Source: Glycomyces xiaoerkulensis
Lineage (GTDB): Bacteria > Actinomycetota > Actinomycetes > Mycobacteriales > Micromonosporaceae
Length of the DNA stretch: 64,000 nucleotides
Assembly: GCF_002798405.1 (NCBI RefSeq)
Contig: NZ_PGGV01000038.1
Coordinates: forward strand, 62,001-126,000
Direction of reading: 5' to 3'
Part shown: piece after piece, positions 54,871 to 64,000 of the stretch
Layout of the letters: every line of letters begins with the position of its first letter
Position numbering within the stretch: position 1 is the stretch's first letter
Notes under the pieces: generated by a model
Database searches by the model: none
The model's input: the letters and a program-made list of their open reading frames with translations, nothing else
What the model was told of the DNA's origin: nothing
Position numbers and translations under genes: made by a program

Positions 54871-55581
54871 ATGCAGAAAAATCTCGAGGAACTGGTCGAA
54901 CCCGGCTGGGCCAAGGCCCTCGCCCCCGTCGCGGACGAGGTGGCGAGGATGGGGGAGTTCCTGCGACAGGAGGTCGCCGACGGCCGCAGGTACCTGCCCG
55001 CCGCCGAACACATCCTGCGCGCCTTCCAGCAGCCGTTCGACGAGGTCAAGGTCATCATCGTCGGCCAGGACCCCTATCCCACGCCCGGCCACGCCGTCGG
55101 GCTCTCCTTCGCGGTCGCGCCGCACGTGCGGCCCCTGCCCAAGAGCCTGGTCAACATCTTCAACGAGTACCGCGACGACCTCGACCTCCCGCTGCCGGCC
55201 GACGGCGACCTCACCCCGTGGGCCGAGCGGGGCGTGCTGCTGCTCAACCGGTCCCTGAGCGTCCGGCCCGGCAAGCCCGCCTCGCACCGCGGCAAGGGCT
55301 GGGAGACCGTGACCGATCAGGCCGTCAAGGCCCTCGCCGAACGCGGCGGCCCCTGCGTGGCGATCCTGTGGGGCGCCGACGCCCGCAAGCTGGCGCCGCT
55401 CCTCGGTTCCGTCCCCCGCATCGAGTCGCCCCATCCCTCGCCGATGAGCGCGAGCCGCGGCTTCTTCGGCTCCCGGCCCTTCAGCCGCGCCAACCGGCTC
55501 CTGGTCGAGCAGGGGGGTGAGCCCGTCGACTGGAGGCTCCCGGCCCTGCAGGAGGCCGGAGGCGCCCGGTTACCGTGGTAG
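54871..55581 (+). CDS. ung: Uracil-DNA glycosylase
   Basis: A 236-residue family 1 UDG removing uracil from DNA. The catalytic water-activating motif [18 protein letters not shown] contains the key Asp, and the Leu-loop motif reads [21 protein letters not shown]; the residue that intercalates into the helix (Leu in most enzymes) is Met here. TAGCAT (54858-54863) inside the end of ilvA lies seven bases before the ATG, so it may have its own leaderless promoter as well as read-through. Confidence 0.95.
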   Translation: MQKNLEELVEPGWAKALAPVADEVARMGEFLRQEVADGRRYLPAAEHILRAFQQPFDEVKVIIVGQDPYPTPGHAVGLSFAVAPHVRPLPKSLVNIFNEYRDDLDLPLPADGDLTPWAERGVLLLNRSLSVRPGKPASHRGKGWETVTDQAVKALAERGGPCVAILWGADARKLAPLLGSVPRIESPHPSPMSASRGFFGSRPFSRANRLLVEQGGEPVDWRLPALQEAGGARLPW

Positions 55582-55583
55582 GC

Positions 55584-55814
55584 GTGGAGTTCCTGGCACA
55601 AGAATTCGGACCGGACCGCGACCAGGCGATGGCCGGCCCGCTCGGGCTGTTCATCACCCTGCTGCTGGTGGTCGTGACGATCATGCTCGTCCGCGGCATG
55701 AACAAGCACGTCCGCCGGCTCAATCGGCGCCTCGACCGCGAAGCCGCGCTCAACGCCGACGCGGAGCCCGCCGAGGGCCCGAGCGAGGGCGGCCCCGGTC
55801 CCGACCGAGCCTAG
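55584..55814 (+). CDS. Small bitopic membrane protein
   Basis: A 76-residue protein with an amphipathic N terminus, one membrane helix (about 18-38), a basic helical segment (KHVRRLNRRLDRE) and an acidic Gly/Pro tail. TACCGT (55571-55576) lies seven bases before the GTG at 55584, inside the end of ung. It precedes a small zinc-finger-like gene by 11 bases. Function is unknown; the family is seen beside ung in actinomycetes. Confidence 0.68.
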   Translation: MEFLAQEFGPDRDQAMAGPLGLFITLLLVVVTIMLVRGMNKHVRRLNRRLDREAALNADAEPAEGPSEGGPGPDRA

Positions 55815-55825
55815 GAACCGGACCG

Positions 55826-56107
55826 ATGCCCCGCAAGAACCGCCGCCTGCGCGAACCGGACCGCCGGCGCTCCACCCCGATGGAACGGCACCTGGTCGAC
55901 GGCCCCGACGGCCGCTACCAGGTCCGCCGCATCACCGCCTCCGGAGCCGAGAAGACCTACCGCTGCCCCGGCTGCGACCACGTGATCCGGCCCGGCACCC
56001 CGCACGTGGTGGCCTGGCCCGACGACGGCGGCGGCGACGACCGGCGCCACTGGCACACCGGCTGCTGGAACGCCCGGGACCGGCGCAGGCCGGGGCACTA
56101 CCGCTAG
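55826..56107 (+). CDS. Small CxxC protein, possible zinc binding
   Basis: A 93-residue, Arg-rich protein. C47 and C50 (YRCPGCD) with H77 and C80 (HTGCW) form a CxxC...HxxC set suited to one zinc ion. The segment RHLVDGPDGRYQVRRITASG precedes it. Homologues in Streptomyces are sometimes labelled ATP/GTP-binding, which I cannot support from the sequence. It follows the small membrane protein by 11 bases and the alpha/beta hydrolase follows after 27 bases. Confidence 0.68.
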   Translation: MPRKNRRLREPDRRRSTPMERHLVDGPDGRYQVRRITASGAEKTYRCPGCDHVIRPGTPHVVAWPDDGGGDDRRHWHTGCWNARDRRRPGHYR

Positions 56108-56134
56108 ACGGCTCGCTGAGCCATAATTCACGCC

Positions 56135-56926
56135 GTGGCCGTAATCAGATCAGCTAGCATGCTCCCCGCCCGCCGGGAGCCGATCACCCTCCAGACCGCC
56201 GACGGGTTGAACCTCGTGGCCGAACTGGCGCTCCCCGAGCACACCGAACCGCGGGCGACCATCATCTGCGTCCATCCGCTGCCCACCCACGGCGGCATGA
56301 TGGACTCCCACGTCTTCCGGAAGGCCGCCTGGCGCCTGCCCGCGCTGGCCCAGATGGCGGTGCTGCGCTTCAACACCCGCGGCACCGAGTCCCAGCAGGG
56401 CCGGAGCGAGGGCGGGTTCGACGACGGCGTGGGCGAGCGCTTCGACCTCGCCGCCGCCGTGGAGTACACCGAGTTCGCCGAGTTGCCGCGCCCGTGGCTG
56501 GTCGGGTGGTCCTTCGGCACCGACCTCACCTTGAAGTACGGGCTCGAACCGGGCGTGGAGGGCGCGATCCTCATGTCGCCGCCGCTGCGCTACGCCGCCG
56601 CCGGCGACCTGGCGCGCTGGGACGCCGACGGCCGTCCGCTCCTGGCCCTGATCCCCGAGACCGACGACTACCTCCGGTACCCCGAGGCCCGGGAGCGGTT
56701 CGCCGCGGTCGGGCAGGCCGAGGTCGCCGAGATCGGCGGCTGCGGGCACCTGTGGGTCGGCAAGGCCGAGGAGGCACTCGACCGGATCGTCGGCCGCATC
56801 CTGCCCGACCGCGCCCCGCTCCCGCGCGAGTGGGACGGCCCGATGGAACGCGGCGACACCTCCGCCTACGCCGACAAGACCGTGGCCGCCTTCGGCGGGT
56901 TCCTGCCGAAGCCGGAGGAAGGCTAG
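56135..56926 (+). CDS. Alpha/beta hydrolase
   Basis: A 263-residue serine hydrolase of unknown substrate. The nucleophile elbow is GWSFG (about 122-126), the oxyanion-like HPLPTHGG follows strand 3 (VHPLPTHGGMMDSHVF), and the C-terminal catalytic His is likely in GGCGHLWVG. Resembles the dienelactone/OsmC-associated small hydrolases. The GTG at 56135 is supported by CATAAT seven bases upstream. Its end overlaps the convergent pseudokinase stop by four bases. Confidence 0.82.
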   Translation: MAVIRSASMLPARREPITLQTADGLNLVAELALPEHTEPRATIICVHPLPTHGGMMDSHVFRKAAWRLPALAQMAVLRFNTRGTESQQGRSEGGFDDGVGERFDLAAAVEYTEFAELPRPWLVGWSFGTDLTLKYGLEPGVEGAILMSPPLRYAAAGDLARWDADGRPLLALIPETDDYLRYPEARERFAAVGQAEVAEIGGCGHLWVGKAEEALDRIVGRILPDRAPLPREWDGPMERGDTSAYADKTVAAFGGFLPKPEEG

Positions 56927-58221
56927 GCGCAGTCGAGGAAGGCGCTGATGCTGTCGGGCAGCGCCGCATCGTCGCAGTCGGTGACCTGCACCAGTTCGTC
57001 GCCCTCGATGCGCCAGGCGAGCCGCTGCGTCGCCGAGCCGTCGCCGCCCGAACCGCCCGGACGGTCGACGGTGGCGGCCACGAAGTCGTCGTCGGCGCAC
57101 CAACTGTCGAGCACCCTGCCCTCGGCGAGCTGCTCGTCGATGCGCCCGTCCAGGGTGTCGGGGTCGGAACAGACCGAGGCGGCGGCCGGATTGGTGGCGG
57201 CGTAGGTCGCGAGCGCGGCCCCGCCCAGCAGCGCCCCCGTCAGCGCCACCCCCGCCGAAGCGGTGGCGATCTTGCGCAGCCGCGGGCGCAGCCCCCGCCG
57301 GGACCGCTGGGGCCGGTAGGGGGCCAGTTCGGTCGACATCGAGACGGTGACCGGTCGCAGCTCCCGCCGCCGCAGCAGCCCGGTGGCGACGCCGGAGTAC
57401 TTGTAGCCGGGGGCGCGCAGCCCGGCCAGGTCGAGCCGGGTGAGCTGCTCGCGCAGGCCGTCGGCGGTGGGGCGCCGCCGCGGATCGGGGCTCAGGGCGG
57501 CCCCGATGACGTCGGTGAGCTCGGTGTCGACCCCGGGGATGTGCGGCACGGGCGCGGCCCGCAGGAGCGGATCGGCGATGTCCTCCCGGCCGGAGCGGAC
57601 CCACGGCAGCCGGCCGCCGAGCGCGGCGTACAGGACGGTGGCCAGCGCGTACACGTCGCCGGCCGGGCTGGCGGCGACCTCGCCGGCGACCGCGGCGTCG
57701 AGGTGCTCGGGCGCGGTGTACGGGCTGGGCGGCAGCGGCGCGGCCAGGACCGGCGCGGTCACGTCGTACGAGGTGAGCTGGAGGATCCGGCCGGTTCCGA
57801 CCAGGATGTGCCCGGGCTGGATGGCGCCGTGGATGAGGCCGGCCCGGTGGTAGACGGTGACGGCGTCGCTGAGGGAGACCCCGAGCGCGCGGACCTGTCC
57901 GGGCGGCATCGCGCCCTCCTGCTCCAGCAGGTCGGCGAGGGTGCGACGGGTCGCGCCCACGGCGAGGTAAGGTCGTCCGTTCTCGGTGAGTCCGACCGCG
58001 CCGCACGGGGACAGATGGGGGTGCGCGGCCAGGCCGGTGAGCTTGGAGGCCCATTCGAGGAAGACTTCGCGGCGGGATCCGTCGACGCGCTCGTGGGCGA
58101 CGGTCACGCACAGCAGGGTGGTGGGGTCCGAGGAGACGGTCCCGCTGAAGACGCTGCAAACCGGGTCGCGATGCAGTAAACGGTCCACGGTGGCGGCGCC
58201 GACGGTCGTCGTGCTCTTCAT
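56923..58221 (-). CDS. Membrane pseudokinase with external Cys domain
   Basis: A 432-residue protein folded like a Ser/Thr kinase but degenerate. The ATP-Lys position in LLCVTVAHE has no Lys, the catalytic loop is HGAIQPGHIL (131-140) with Ala133 for the Asp, and DFG is replaced by SYDV (151-154); only APE (170-172) is kept. A basic juxtamembrane segment and a helix (about 318-343) lead to an external domain with Cys at 351, 375, 416 and 431, suitable for two disulfides. AGGGAGGTGACC before the ATG at 58221 fixes the start; the extension to 58536 is rejected. Confidence 0.8.
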   Translation of the reverse strand: MKSTTTVGAATVDRLLHRDPVCSVFSGTVSSDPTTLLCVTVAHERVDGSRREVFLEWASKLTGLAAHPHLSPCGAVGLTENGRPYLAVGATRRTLADLLEQEGAMPPGQVRALGVSLSDAVTVYHRAGLIHGAIQPGHILVGTGRILQLTSYDVTAPVLAAPLPPSPYTAPEHLDAAVAGEVAASPAGDVYALATVLYAALGGRLPWVRSGREDIADPLLRAAPVPHIPGVDTELTDVIGAALSPDPRRRPTADGLREQLTRLDLAGLRAPGYKYSGVATGLLRRRELRPVTVSMSTELAPYRPQRSRRGLRPRLRKIATASAGVALTGALLGGAALATYAATNPAAASVCSDPDTLDGRIDEQLAEGRVLDSWCADDDFVAATVDRPGGSGGDGSATQRLAWRIEGDELVQVTDCDDAALPDSISAFLDCA

Positions 58222-58565
58222 GGTCACCTCCCTCGCGCGGTTGTCTGACTGGGTAGCGTGCTTTGCCACCAAATGTGAGGCTATCCCATCTGAACGGGCG
58301 AGCGGTAGTCGGCCGTGGGTATGTGGCACGAACCGGTGGTGCCGTTGCCACCGCATGTGAGAAGCCGTGCGAGTATGGTGCCGGATGTGTCCGCGGGGAT
58401 TCAAGTGTCGGTTTTCAACGAATGACGAGTGCAACGATTCGGACACGAGACCCGGCCGGTGTTGACGCTTGTGGAAAAACGTTGAAGCATCGATGACGTC
58501 TTGATCCCAGGGAAATCGTGGTCTGGTAACGATCACATTGCCCGGTACGAAGGAGTGCTATTTAC
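58222..58565. other. Divergent intergenic region before sugar transporter
   Basis: No gene is seen. TTGACG (58462-58467) and a nearby AACGTT-centred stretch could be the transporter promoter and a LacI-type site, and TGGTAACGATCACA (58525-58538) is a second imperfect dyad; none is strong. GGAG precedes the transporter ATG by about ten bases. Confidence 0.4.
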
Positions 58566-59669
58566 ATGAACGTCATTCCACGGCGTCTCTTCGTCGGCCT
58601 CGCCGGTGCTGCGGTGCTGTCCCTCAGTGCCACCGCCTGTGCCTCCGGCGACGGCGACTCCGGCGGCGACGGTGAAGGCGGCGACGGCGGCGGCCGCGTC
58701 GGCATCGCCATGCCCACCCAGACCTCGGAGCGCTGGATCGACGACGGCAACAACCTGGTCGACGAGTTCGAGGAGGCCGGCTTCGAGACCGACCTCCAGT
58801 TCGCCGGTGACGACGTCGGTACGCAGGTCGACCAGATCGAGAACATGGTCACCCAGGGCGCAGACGTCCTGGTCATCGCCGCTATCGACAACCAATCCCT
58901 CAACGGCGTGCTGGCCCAGGCGAAGGCCGAGGACGTCACGGTCATCGCCTACGACCGCCTGATCCGCGAGACCGAGGACGTGGACTACTACGCGACCTTC
59001 GACAACTTCCAGGTCGGCGTGCTCCAGGCCCAGTCGGTCCTCGACGGCCTGGACGTCGAGAACGAAGACGGCCCGTTCAACATCGAGCTGTTCGCCGGCT
59101 CGCTCGACGACAACAACGCCTTCTTCTTCTTCGACGGCGCCATGTCGGTCCTCCAGCCGCTGATCGACGACGGCACGCTCGTGGTCACGTCCGGCGAGAC
59201 CGACATCGAGACCGTCGCCACCGAGCGTTGGGACGGCGAGCTCGCGCAGAGCCGCATGGACAACCTGCTGAGCACGCACTACTCCGATGAGCAGGTCGAC
59301 GCCGTGCTGTCGCCCTACGACGGCATCAGCCGCGGCATCATCGCCTCGCTGGAGAGCAACGGCTACGACTCCGACGACCTGCCGGTCGTCTCCGGCCAGG
59401 ACGCCGAGGTCGCCTCGGTCCAGATGATCATCGAGGGCCGCCAGACGGCCACGATCTTCAAGGACACCCGCGACCTGGCCTCGGTCACCGTGGAGATGGT
59501 CGTCGACGTCCTCAACGGCGAAGAGCCCGAGGTCACCGACACCGAGACCTACGACAACGGTGTGAAGGTCGTCCCGTCCAACCTGCTGACCCCGCACATT
59601 GTGACCGTCGAGAACTACGAGGAAATGCTGGTCGACTCCGGCTACATCGACGCCTCCGAGCTCGAGTAG
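58566..59669 (+). CDS. Sugar-binding lipoprotein (ChvE/XylF-like)
   Basis: A 367-residue periplasmic-binding-type lipoprotein: signal with lipobox LSATAC (Cys near 21), a Gly/Asp-rich linker, then a type 1 solute-binding domain. ChvE/XylF-like features include [33 protein letters not shown] and [16 protein letters not shown]. It captures a monosaccharide such as xylose, arabinose or galactose for the ABC importer that follows; the sugar cannot be told. A hairpin after the gene probably sets its expression above that of the membrane parts. Confidence 0.9.
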   Translation: MNVIPRRLFVGLAGAAVLSLSATACASGDGDSGGDGEGGDGGGRVGIAMPTQTSERWIDDGNNLVDEFEEAGFETDLQFAGDDVGTQVDQIENMVTQGADVLVIAAIDNQSLNGVLAQAKAEDVTVIAYDRLIRETEDVDYYATFDNFQVGVLQAQSVLDGLDVENEDGPFNIELFAGSLDDNNAFFFFDGAMSVLQPLIDDGTLVVTSGETDIETVATERWDGELAQSRMDNLLSTHYSDEQVDAVLSPYDGISRGIIASLESNGYDSDDLPVVSGQDAEVASVQMIIEGRQTATIFKDTRDLASVTVEMVVDVLNGEEPEVTDTETYDNGVKVVPSNLLTPHIVTVENYEEMLVDSGYIDASELE

Positions 59670-59700
59670 CCACCGCCGCGACCGGCGCGAGCCCCTCGAA

Positions 59701-59728
59701 GGGGCGCCCCGCTCAGGCGGGGCGCCCC
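59701..59728 (+). other. Intra-operon hairpin after binding-protein gene
   Basis: A perfect 12-base stem, 59701-59712 with 59717-59728, around a TCAG loop between the binding protein and ATPase genes. It has no T tract and is more likely a partial terminator or 3' stabiliser giving excess binding protein. Confidence 0.65.
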
Positions 59729-59773
59729 CGAAACCTCTCTTCTGAGCAGCCTCATTGCAAATAGGACCAAGTC

Positions 59774-61321
59774 ATGTCTGAAGACATCCTCCGGATGCGG
59801 GGGATCACCAAGCGATTCCCGGGCGTGCTCGCGCTCGACGACGTCGACATGCGGGTCGAGCGGGCCACCATCCACGCGCTCGTGGGTGAGAACGGAGCCG
59901 GCAAGTCGACGCTGATGAAGATCCTCTCCGGGGTCTACCCGCACGGGGAATTCGAAGGCGACATCGAACTCGAGGGCCGTCCCGCCCGCTTCCGCGGCAT
60001 CCAGGACTCCGAGAACGCCGGCGTCGCGATCATCCACCAAGAACTCGCCCTCGTGCCCGAACTGTCCATCGCCGAGAACATCTTCCTCGGCAACGAACAA
60101 GCCCAGCGCGGCGTCATCTCCTGGAACCGCACCAACTCCGTCGCGGTCGAGCTCATGGCCAAGGTCGGGCTCTCCGACAGCCCGCGCGAACTGGTCGAGA
60201 ACATCGGCGTCGGCAAGCAGCAGCTCGTCGAGATCGCCAAGGCCCTGTCCAAGCAGGTCAAAGTCCTCATCCTCGACGAGCCCACCGCCGCCCTCAACGA
60301 GTCCGACTCCCGGAACCTGCTGAACCTGCTCCGGGCGCTGCGGGACGAGGGCGTCACCTGCATCCTCATCTCGCACAAGCTCGGCGAGGTGCTCTCGGTG
60401 GCCGAGTCGATCACCGTCCTGCGCGACGGCAAGACCATCGAGACCCTCGACAACGAGACCGACGAGGTCGACGAGGACCGGCTCATCAAGTCCATGGTCG
60501 GCCGCGACCTCGAGCACCGCTTCCCGCCGCACCGGCCCGAGGTCGGCGAGGTCTTCTTCCAGGTCAAGGACTGGACGGTCCACCACCCGGAGCACCGCGA
60601 ACGCATCGTCGTCCACGGCGCCGAACTGTCGGTCGCCCGCGGCGAGGTCGTGGGCCTGGCCGGGCTCATGGGCGCCGGGCGCACCGAATTCGCCATGAGC
60701 GTGTTCGGCCGCGCCTGGGGCAGCCACATCCAGGGCGAGATCCACCTCGACGGCAAGAAGCTGCGCCTCCACAGCGTCGCCGACGCCATCGACGCCGGCC
60801 TCGCCTACGCCACCGAGGACCGGAAGCAGTACGGCCTCCACCTCGACTACGACCTGCGCCAGAACTTCACGCTCGCCGGCATCCGCCAGGTCTCCAAGGC
60901 CGGCGTGGTCGACCAGCACCAGGTCACCTCGGTCTCCGAGCGGCTCCGGTCCAGCTTCGGGGTCAAGACCCCCTCGGTGTTCCAGCCCGCCGGCAACCTC
61001 TCGGGAGGCAACCAGCAGAAGGTCGTGCTCGGCAAGTGGGTCTTCACCGAGCCCGAGCTGCTGATCCTCGACGAGCCGACCCGAGGCATCGACGTCGGCG
61101 CGAAATACGAGATCTACGAGCTGATCCACGAACTGGTCGACCAGGGCAAGGGGGTCCTCATGATCTCCTCCGAGCTGCCCGAACTGCTCGGCATGTGCGA
61201 CCGGATCTACGCCATGAGCGCCGGCCACATCACCGGCCAAGTCGACCGCGAGACCGCCACCCAGGAGGAACTGATGCGCTTGATGACACTCGAGACCGCC
61301 AAGGGAGGAGTGGAACTGTGA
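59774..61321 (+). CDS. Sugar ABC transporter ATPase with two nucleotide domains
   Basis: A 515-residue double ABC ATPase of the GguA/XylG/MmsA group. Domain 1 has Walker [10 protein letters not shown] (about 38-46), an unusual signature region [15 protein letters not shown] and DEPTAAL; domain 2 has a degenerate Walker A (GLMGAGRTE), [12 protein letters not shown] and DEPTRGID, the usual asymmetry of this group. It drives monosaccharide import. The stop overlaps the permease start (GTGA). Confidence 0.93.
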   Translation: MSEDILRMRGITKRFPGVLALDDVDMRVERATIHALVGENGAGKSTLMKILSGVYPHGEFEGDIELEGRPARFRGIQDSENAGVAIIHQELALVPELSIAENIFLGNEQAQRGVISWNRTNSVAVELMAKVGLSDSPRELVENIGVGKQQLVEIAKALSKQVKVLILDEPTAALNESDSRNLLNLLRALRDEGVTCILISHKLGEVLSVAESITVLRDGKTIETLDNETDEVDEDRLIKSMVGRDLEHRFPPHRPEVGEVFFQVKDWTVHHPEHRERIVVHGAELSVARGEVVGLAGLMGAGRTEFAMSVFGRAWGSHIQGEIHLDGKKLRLHSVADAIDAGLAYATEDRKQYGLHLDYDLRQNFTLAGIRQVSKAGVVDQHQVTSVSERLRSSFGVKTPSVFQPAGNLSGGNQQKVVLGKWVFTEPELLILDEPTRGIDVGAKYEIYELIHELVDQGKGVLMISSELPELLGMCDRIYAMSAGHITGQVDRETATQEELMRLMTLETAKGGVEL

Positions 61322-62628
61322 GCATGCTCAGAGGCGTCGTCGACGCCGTGCGCGGGGCGAACCTGCGCCAGTACGGCATGATCATCGCCCTGGTGTTCAT
61401 CATGCTGCTCTTCCAGGTCTTGGAGGTCATGAAGCTCGACCAGAACTTCCTGACCCCGCGCAACATCACCAACGCGATCGTCCAGAACTCGTTCATCCTG
61501 ATCCTCGCGATCGGGGTCATGCTGGTCATCGTCAACGGCCACATCGACCTGTCGGTCGGCTCGGTCCTGGCCTTCACCGGCGCCGTATCGGCCATCGCCC
61601 TGTCCGACTGGGGCCTGCCGTGGTACCTCGCCGTGCTCGCCGCCATCGGCACCGGCGCCCTCATCGGCGTATGGCAGGGGTTCTGGATCGCCTACGTCCG
61701 AATACCGGCGTTCATCGTGACCCTCGCCGGCATGCTGCTCTTCCGCGGCCTGACCCTCTGGGCCCTGGAGGCCCAGACCATCTCCATCCGCTCCGAGGAA
61801 TTCCGGATGCTCGGATCCGGCTACTGGATCCAGGACTCGCAGGTGGCCGGCTACCACCTGCCGACGCTCCTGATCGGCGCCGTCGGGGCCGGGTTCATCA
61901 TCTGGATGCAGTCCGCGGGCCGCCGCAACGCCATCCGCAACCGGATCGACACCGGCTCGCCGGTCGCCTGGGCGGTCAAGACCGTCCTGCTGGCCGCCGC
62001 CACCTTCGGCGGCGCGATGGTCCTGGCCGCCTACCGGGGCCTGCCGGTCATCGGCATCATCCTGGTGGCGCTGGTCATGGCCTACACCTTCGTCGCCAAC
62101 CGGACCGTCTTCGGACGCCACATCTACGCCGGCGGCGGCAACGAGAAGGCGGCCTCGCTCTCGGGCGTCAAGACCAAGCAGACCAGCTTCTGGGTCTTCG
62201 TCAACATGGGCGCGCTGGCCGGCCTGGCCGGCGTGGTCTTCACCGCCCGCCTCCAGTCGGCCACGCCCGACGCCGGCGAGATGTTCGAGCTGCACGCCAT
62301 CGCCTCGGCGTTCATCGGCGGCGCCTCCATGAGCGGCGGCGTCGGCACGATCGTCGGCGCGGTCATCGGCGGTCTGGTCATGGGCGTCATGAACCAGGGC
62401 ATGTCGATCCTGTCGGTCGGCCAGGACCTCCAGAGCGTCATCCTCGGCCTGGTCGTGCTCGCGGCGGTGTTCTTCGACGTGTGGAACAAGAAGCGCTCCT
62501 CCGGGCCGATCGTGGGCACCACCCCCGGCGGCTCCGGCGAGGCCAAGCGCCGCGGCAAGGGCCCGGACGACTCCGGCCCCAGCGGCGACCAGCCGAAGCG
62601 CCCCGACCCGGTCGGCGCCGCCAAGTAG
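61318..62628 (+). CDS. Sugar ABC transporter permease (GguB/XylH-like)
   Basis: A 436-residue permease with about ten helices. The family loop ELQSIAAA-type motif is present as [18 protein letters not shown], and [15 protein letters not shown] lies in helix 3-4. The C-terminal 35 residues are charged and disordered, rich in Lys, Gly and Asp, longer than in most relatives. It overlaps the ATPase by four bases, with AGGGAGGAG before the GTG; an ATG six bases later is possible. Confidence 0.9.
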   Translation: MSMLRGVVDAVRGANLRQYGMIIALVFIMLLFQVLEVMKLDQNFLTPRNITNAIVQNSFILILAIGVMLVIVNGHIDLSVGSVLAFTGAVSAIALSDWGLPWYLAVLAAIGTGALIGVWQGFWIAYVRIPAFIVTLAGMLLFRGLTLWALEAQTISIRSEEFRMLGSGYWIQDSQVAGYHLPTLLIGAVGAGFIIWMQSAGRRNAIRNRIDTGSPVAWAVKTVLLAAATFGGAMVLAAYRGLPVIGIILVALVMAYTFVANRTVFGRHIYAGGGNEKAASLSGVKTKQTSFWVFVNMGALAGLAGVVFTARLQSATPDAGEMFELHAIASAFIGGASMSGGVGTIVGAVIGGLVMGVMNQGMSILSVGQDLQSVILGLVVLAAVFFDVWNKKRSSGPIVGTTPGGSGEAKRRGKGPDDSGPSGDQPKRPDPVGAAK

Positions 62629-62644
62629 CCGGCCGAGCGCCACG

Positions 62645-62677
62645 AAGGGCCCGCACCGATCACGGTGCGGGCCCTTT
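62645..62677. terminator. Bidirectional terminator, transporter/coiled-coil genes
   Basis: A perfect 14-base stem (62645-62658 with 62663-62676) around ATCA, followed by T on the plus strand and flanked by A on the left. It lies 17 bases after the permease stop and 15 bases from the convergent coiled-coil stop, serving both. Confidence 0.85.
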
Positions 62678-62691
62678 CGCGTGCCTTCGGG

Positions 62692-64000
62692 TCAGGACTT
62701 CGAGGAGGTGACCTTCTCGCTCTTCGACTGCTCGCTCTTCGACTGCTCGGCCTTCGGCTTCTCCTCGGGCTCGTCGTCGGAGCCCGACCTGGCCTGGGCC
62801 TTGAGCTTCTCGGCCTGCTTGTGTGCGGTCGCCAGGATGCCCTCGGCGTCCCGGCTGGCACGCTCCTTCGCCTCCTTGGAGAGCTCCTCGGCCCGCCGCT
62901 TCGCGGTGGCGACGCGCTTCTCGGCCTCGGAGACGACCTTCTCCTGCTCGGACTTGATCTCCTCGGCCTCGCTGTTCGCCCGCTCCAGGACCTTCCGGGC
63001 CTCGGCCTCGGCCTCGGCCATGAGCCGCTCGCGCTCGGTCTCGATCCGCTCGAGCTCCTCGTGGGCCTTGGCGGCCTCGGATTCGGCCCGTTCGCGGTCC
63101 TCCTCGGCCTCGGTGCGCAGCCGATCGGCCTTTTCGGTCGCCTCGGTGGTGATCTGCTCGGCCTCGGCCGCGGCCTCCTTGCGGAGCCGCTCCACCTCGG
63201 TCTGCGTCTCCTCGGAGAGCCGGCGCGCCTCGGCGCCGGCCTGCTCGCGCTCGGCGCGGCTCTTCTCCGCCGCCTCCTCGCGGATCCGCTTGACCTGCCG
63301 CTCGGTCTCCTCCGAGAGCCGCCGTGCGGCGGCCTCGGCCTCCTCGGTGACCTTCCGGGCCCGCTCGTCGGCCTCGGAGGTGAGCTTCTCGGCGCGTTCG
63401 GCCGCTTCGGCGGTCACCGTCTCGGCCTCGGCGGCGGCCTCCTCGACCCGCCGCTGCGCCTCCTGACGCACCCGCTTGGCCTCGTCGCCCGCCTCGGTGC
63501 GAGTGAGGGTCGCCTGGTCGGCGGCCTCCGCCCTGACCCGCGTGGCCTCGTTCTCGGCCTCGGTGCGGACGGTCTGGGCGAACGTCTCGGTCTCCTGCTT
63601 GAACCGCTCCAGGTTCTCCACCGTCTCGGTGCGCATCTCGTGCAGCTCGTCTTCGAGCTCGGTTCGCCTGCGCTCGGCTTCGGCCTCGGCCTCGGCGGCG
63701 ATCCGTTCGGCCTTCTCGGTCGCCTCGGCGATCTCCCGCTCGGCCTCGACCGCGGCGTCGTCCTTGAGCTGCTGGGCCTCCGTCCGCAGGCGCTCCACGT
63801 GAGCGACCAGTTGCCGGGTCTGCTCGTCGGCGGCGGCCCGCTTGTTCTCGGCGTCCTGCTCGGCCTCGGCCACCAGGGCCGCGGCCCGCTCGTTGGCCTG
63901 GTCCACCAGCGCTTGGGCCTCTCGTGCCCGCTTGTTCATCTCGGCGTCGATGATCGCCCGCCGGTCGGCCTCGGCCTTCTCGGCCGCGGCCCGCCGCGCC
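62692..64000 (-). CDS. Long coiled-coil protein, Scy/FilP-like (5' end outside window)
   Basis: At least 436 residues, still open at the window edge, so the N terminus is missing; a Met at 63939 is internal. Nearly the whole visible part is an uninterrupted, charged coiled coil of Glu/Ala/Arg heptads with repeated segments such as EEAERL and ARKVTEEAEAAARRLSEE. The C terminus is a low-complexity tail with three SEQSK/KSEQ-type repeats. This is the composition of streptomycete Scy and FilP polarity cytoskeletal proteins, often mislabelled cellulose-binding. Assignment by composition only. Confidence 0.7.
   Translation of the reverse strand, partial: ARRAAAEKAEADRRAIIDAEMNKRAREAQALVDQANERAAALVAEAEQDAENKRAAADEQTRQLVAHVERLRTEAQQLKDDAAVEAEREIAEATEKAERIAAEAEAEAERRRTELEDELHEMRTETVENLERFKQETETFAQTVRTEAENEATRVRAEAADQATLTRTEAGDEAKRVRQEAQRRVEEAAAEAETVTAEAAERAEKLTSEADERARKVTEEAEAAARRLSEETERQVKRIREEAAEKSRAEREQAGAEARRLSEETQTEVERLRKEAAAEAEQITTEATEKADRLRTEAEEDRERAESEAAKAHEELERIETERERLMAEAEAEARKVLERANSEAEEIKSEQEKVVSEAEKRVATAKRRAEELSKEAKERASRDAEGILATAHKQAEKLKAQARSGSDDEPEEKPKAEQSKSEQSKSEKVTSSKS

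Noticed and set aside
62692-63939. Repetitive Glu/Ala codons read as tandem DNA repeats
   Set aside because: The periodicity is heptad coiled-coil composition, not exact nucleotide repeats.

Overview
The window is chromosomal DNA of a very GC-rich, mycothiol-producing actinobacterium. Pointers are two mycothiol enzymes (MshB, Mca), a mycobacterial Sdh1-type succinate dehydrogenase, several eukaryotic-type Ser/Thr kinases and a PP2C phosphatase, DivIVA-type and Scy/FilP-like coiled-coil proteins, and gene orders shared with Mycobacterium (eno-divIC-DUF501-ppx; prfB-ftsE-ftsX-M23-smpB-ssrA; mca/DUF4307/greA). A filamentous genus near Glycomycetales or Micromonosporales is my best guess, held loosely. 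No IS element, prophage, plasmid gene or CRISPR array was seen.

Layout. 1-8 kb: ychF (cut by the window edge), a TetR/membrane-protein divergon with twin operators, sdhCAB, mshB, an MgtC-like protein, tRNA-Arg. 8-15 kb: M48 and M20 peptidases, SURF1, a class A penicillin-binding protein, cysG. 15-23 kb: an FN3-protein/MoxR/DUF58/transglutaminase-like operon, then a mini DivIVA-type protein and small membrane or unknown proteins. 23-31 kb: a PfkB sugar kinase, an Endonuclease Q-like/UvrD helicase fusion, two secreted cell-wall hydrolase-like proteins, and a small locus of a secreted-peptide precursor, a 91-residue protein and a TrmB/LuxR-type regulator. 31-40 kb: tRNA-Glu, eno-divIC-DUF501-ppx, a divergent PP2C/Ser-Thr kinase pair. 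40-46 kb: padR, prfB, ftsEX, an M23 hydrolase, smpB and ssrA. 46-53 kb: aldo/keto reductase, a CBM2 esterase, yqgE, mca, DUF4307, greA, an orphan MsiK-like sugar ABC ATPase. 53-64 kb: ilvA, ung and small genes, a pseudokinase, a ChvE/GguAB-type sugar transporter, and a long coiled-coil protein running off the end.

Cell-wall growth and division are the main theme: the class A PBP, FtsEX with its M23 partner, DivIC, the DivIVA-type mini protein, the coiled-coil protein and several secreted wall hydrolases. Translation quality control is complete at 40.7-45.9 kb (RF2, SmpB, tmRNA).

Most notable observations: RF2 has SKY where the stop-codon-reading SPF tripeptide belongs; an EndoQ-like nuclease is fused to a UvrD helicase; a possible peptide/regulator signalling locus; a transglutaminase-like protein and a kinase-like protein that both lack catalytic residues; and a TANNNT box 6-8 bases before many start codons, a strong sign of leaderless transcripts, which I used to choose starts.
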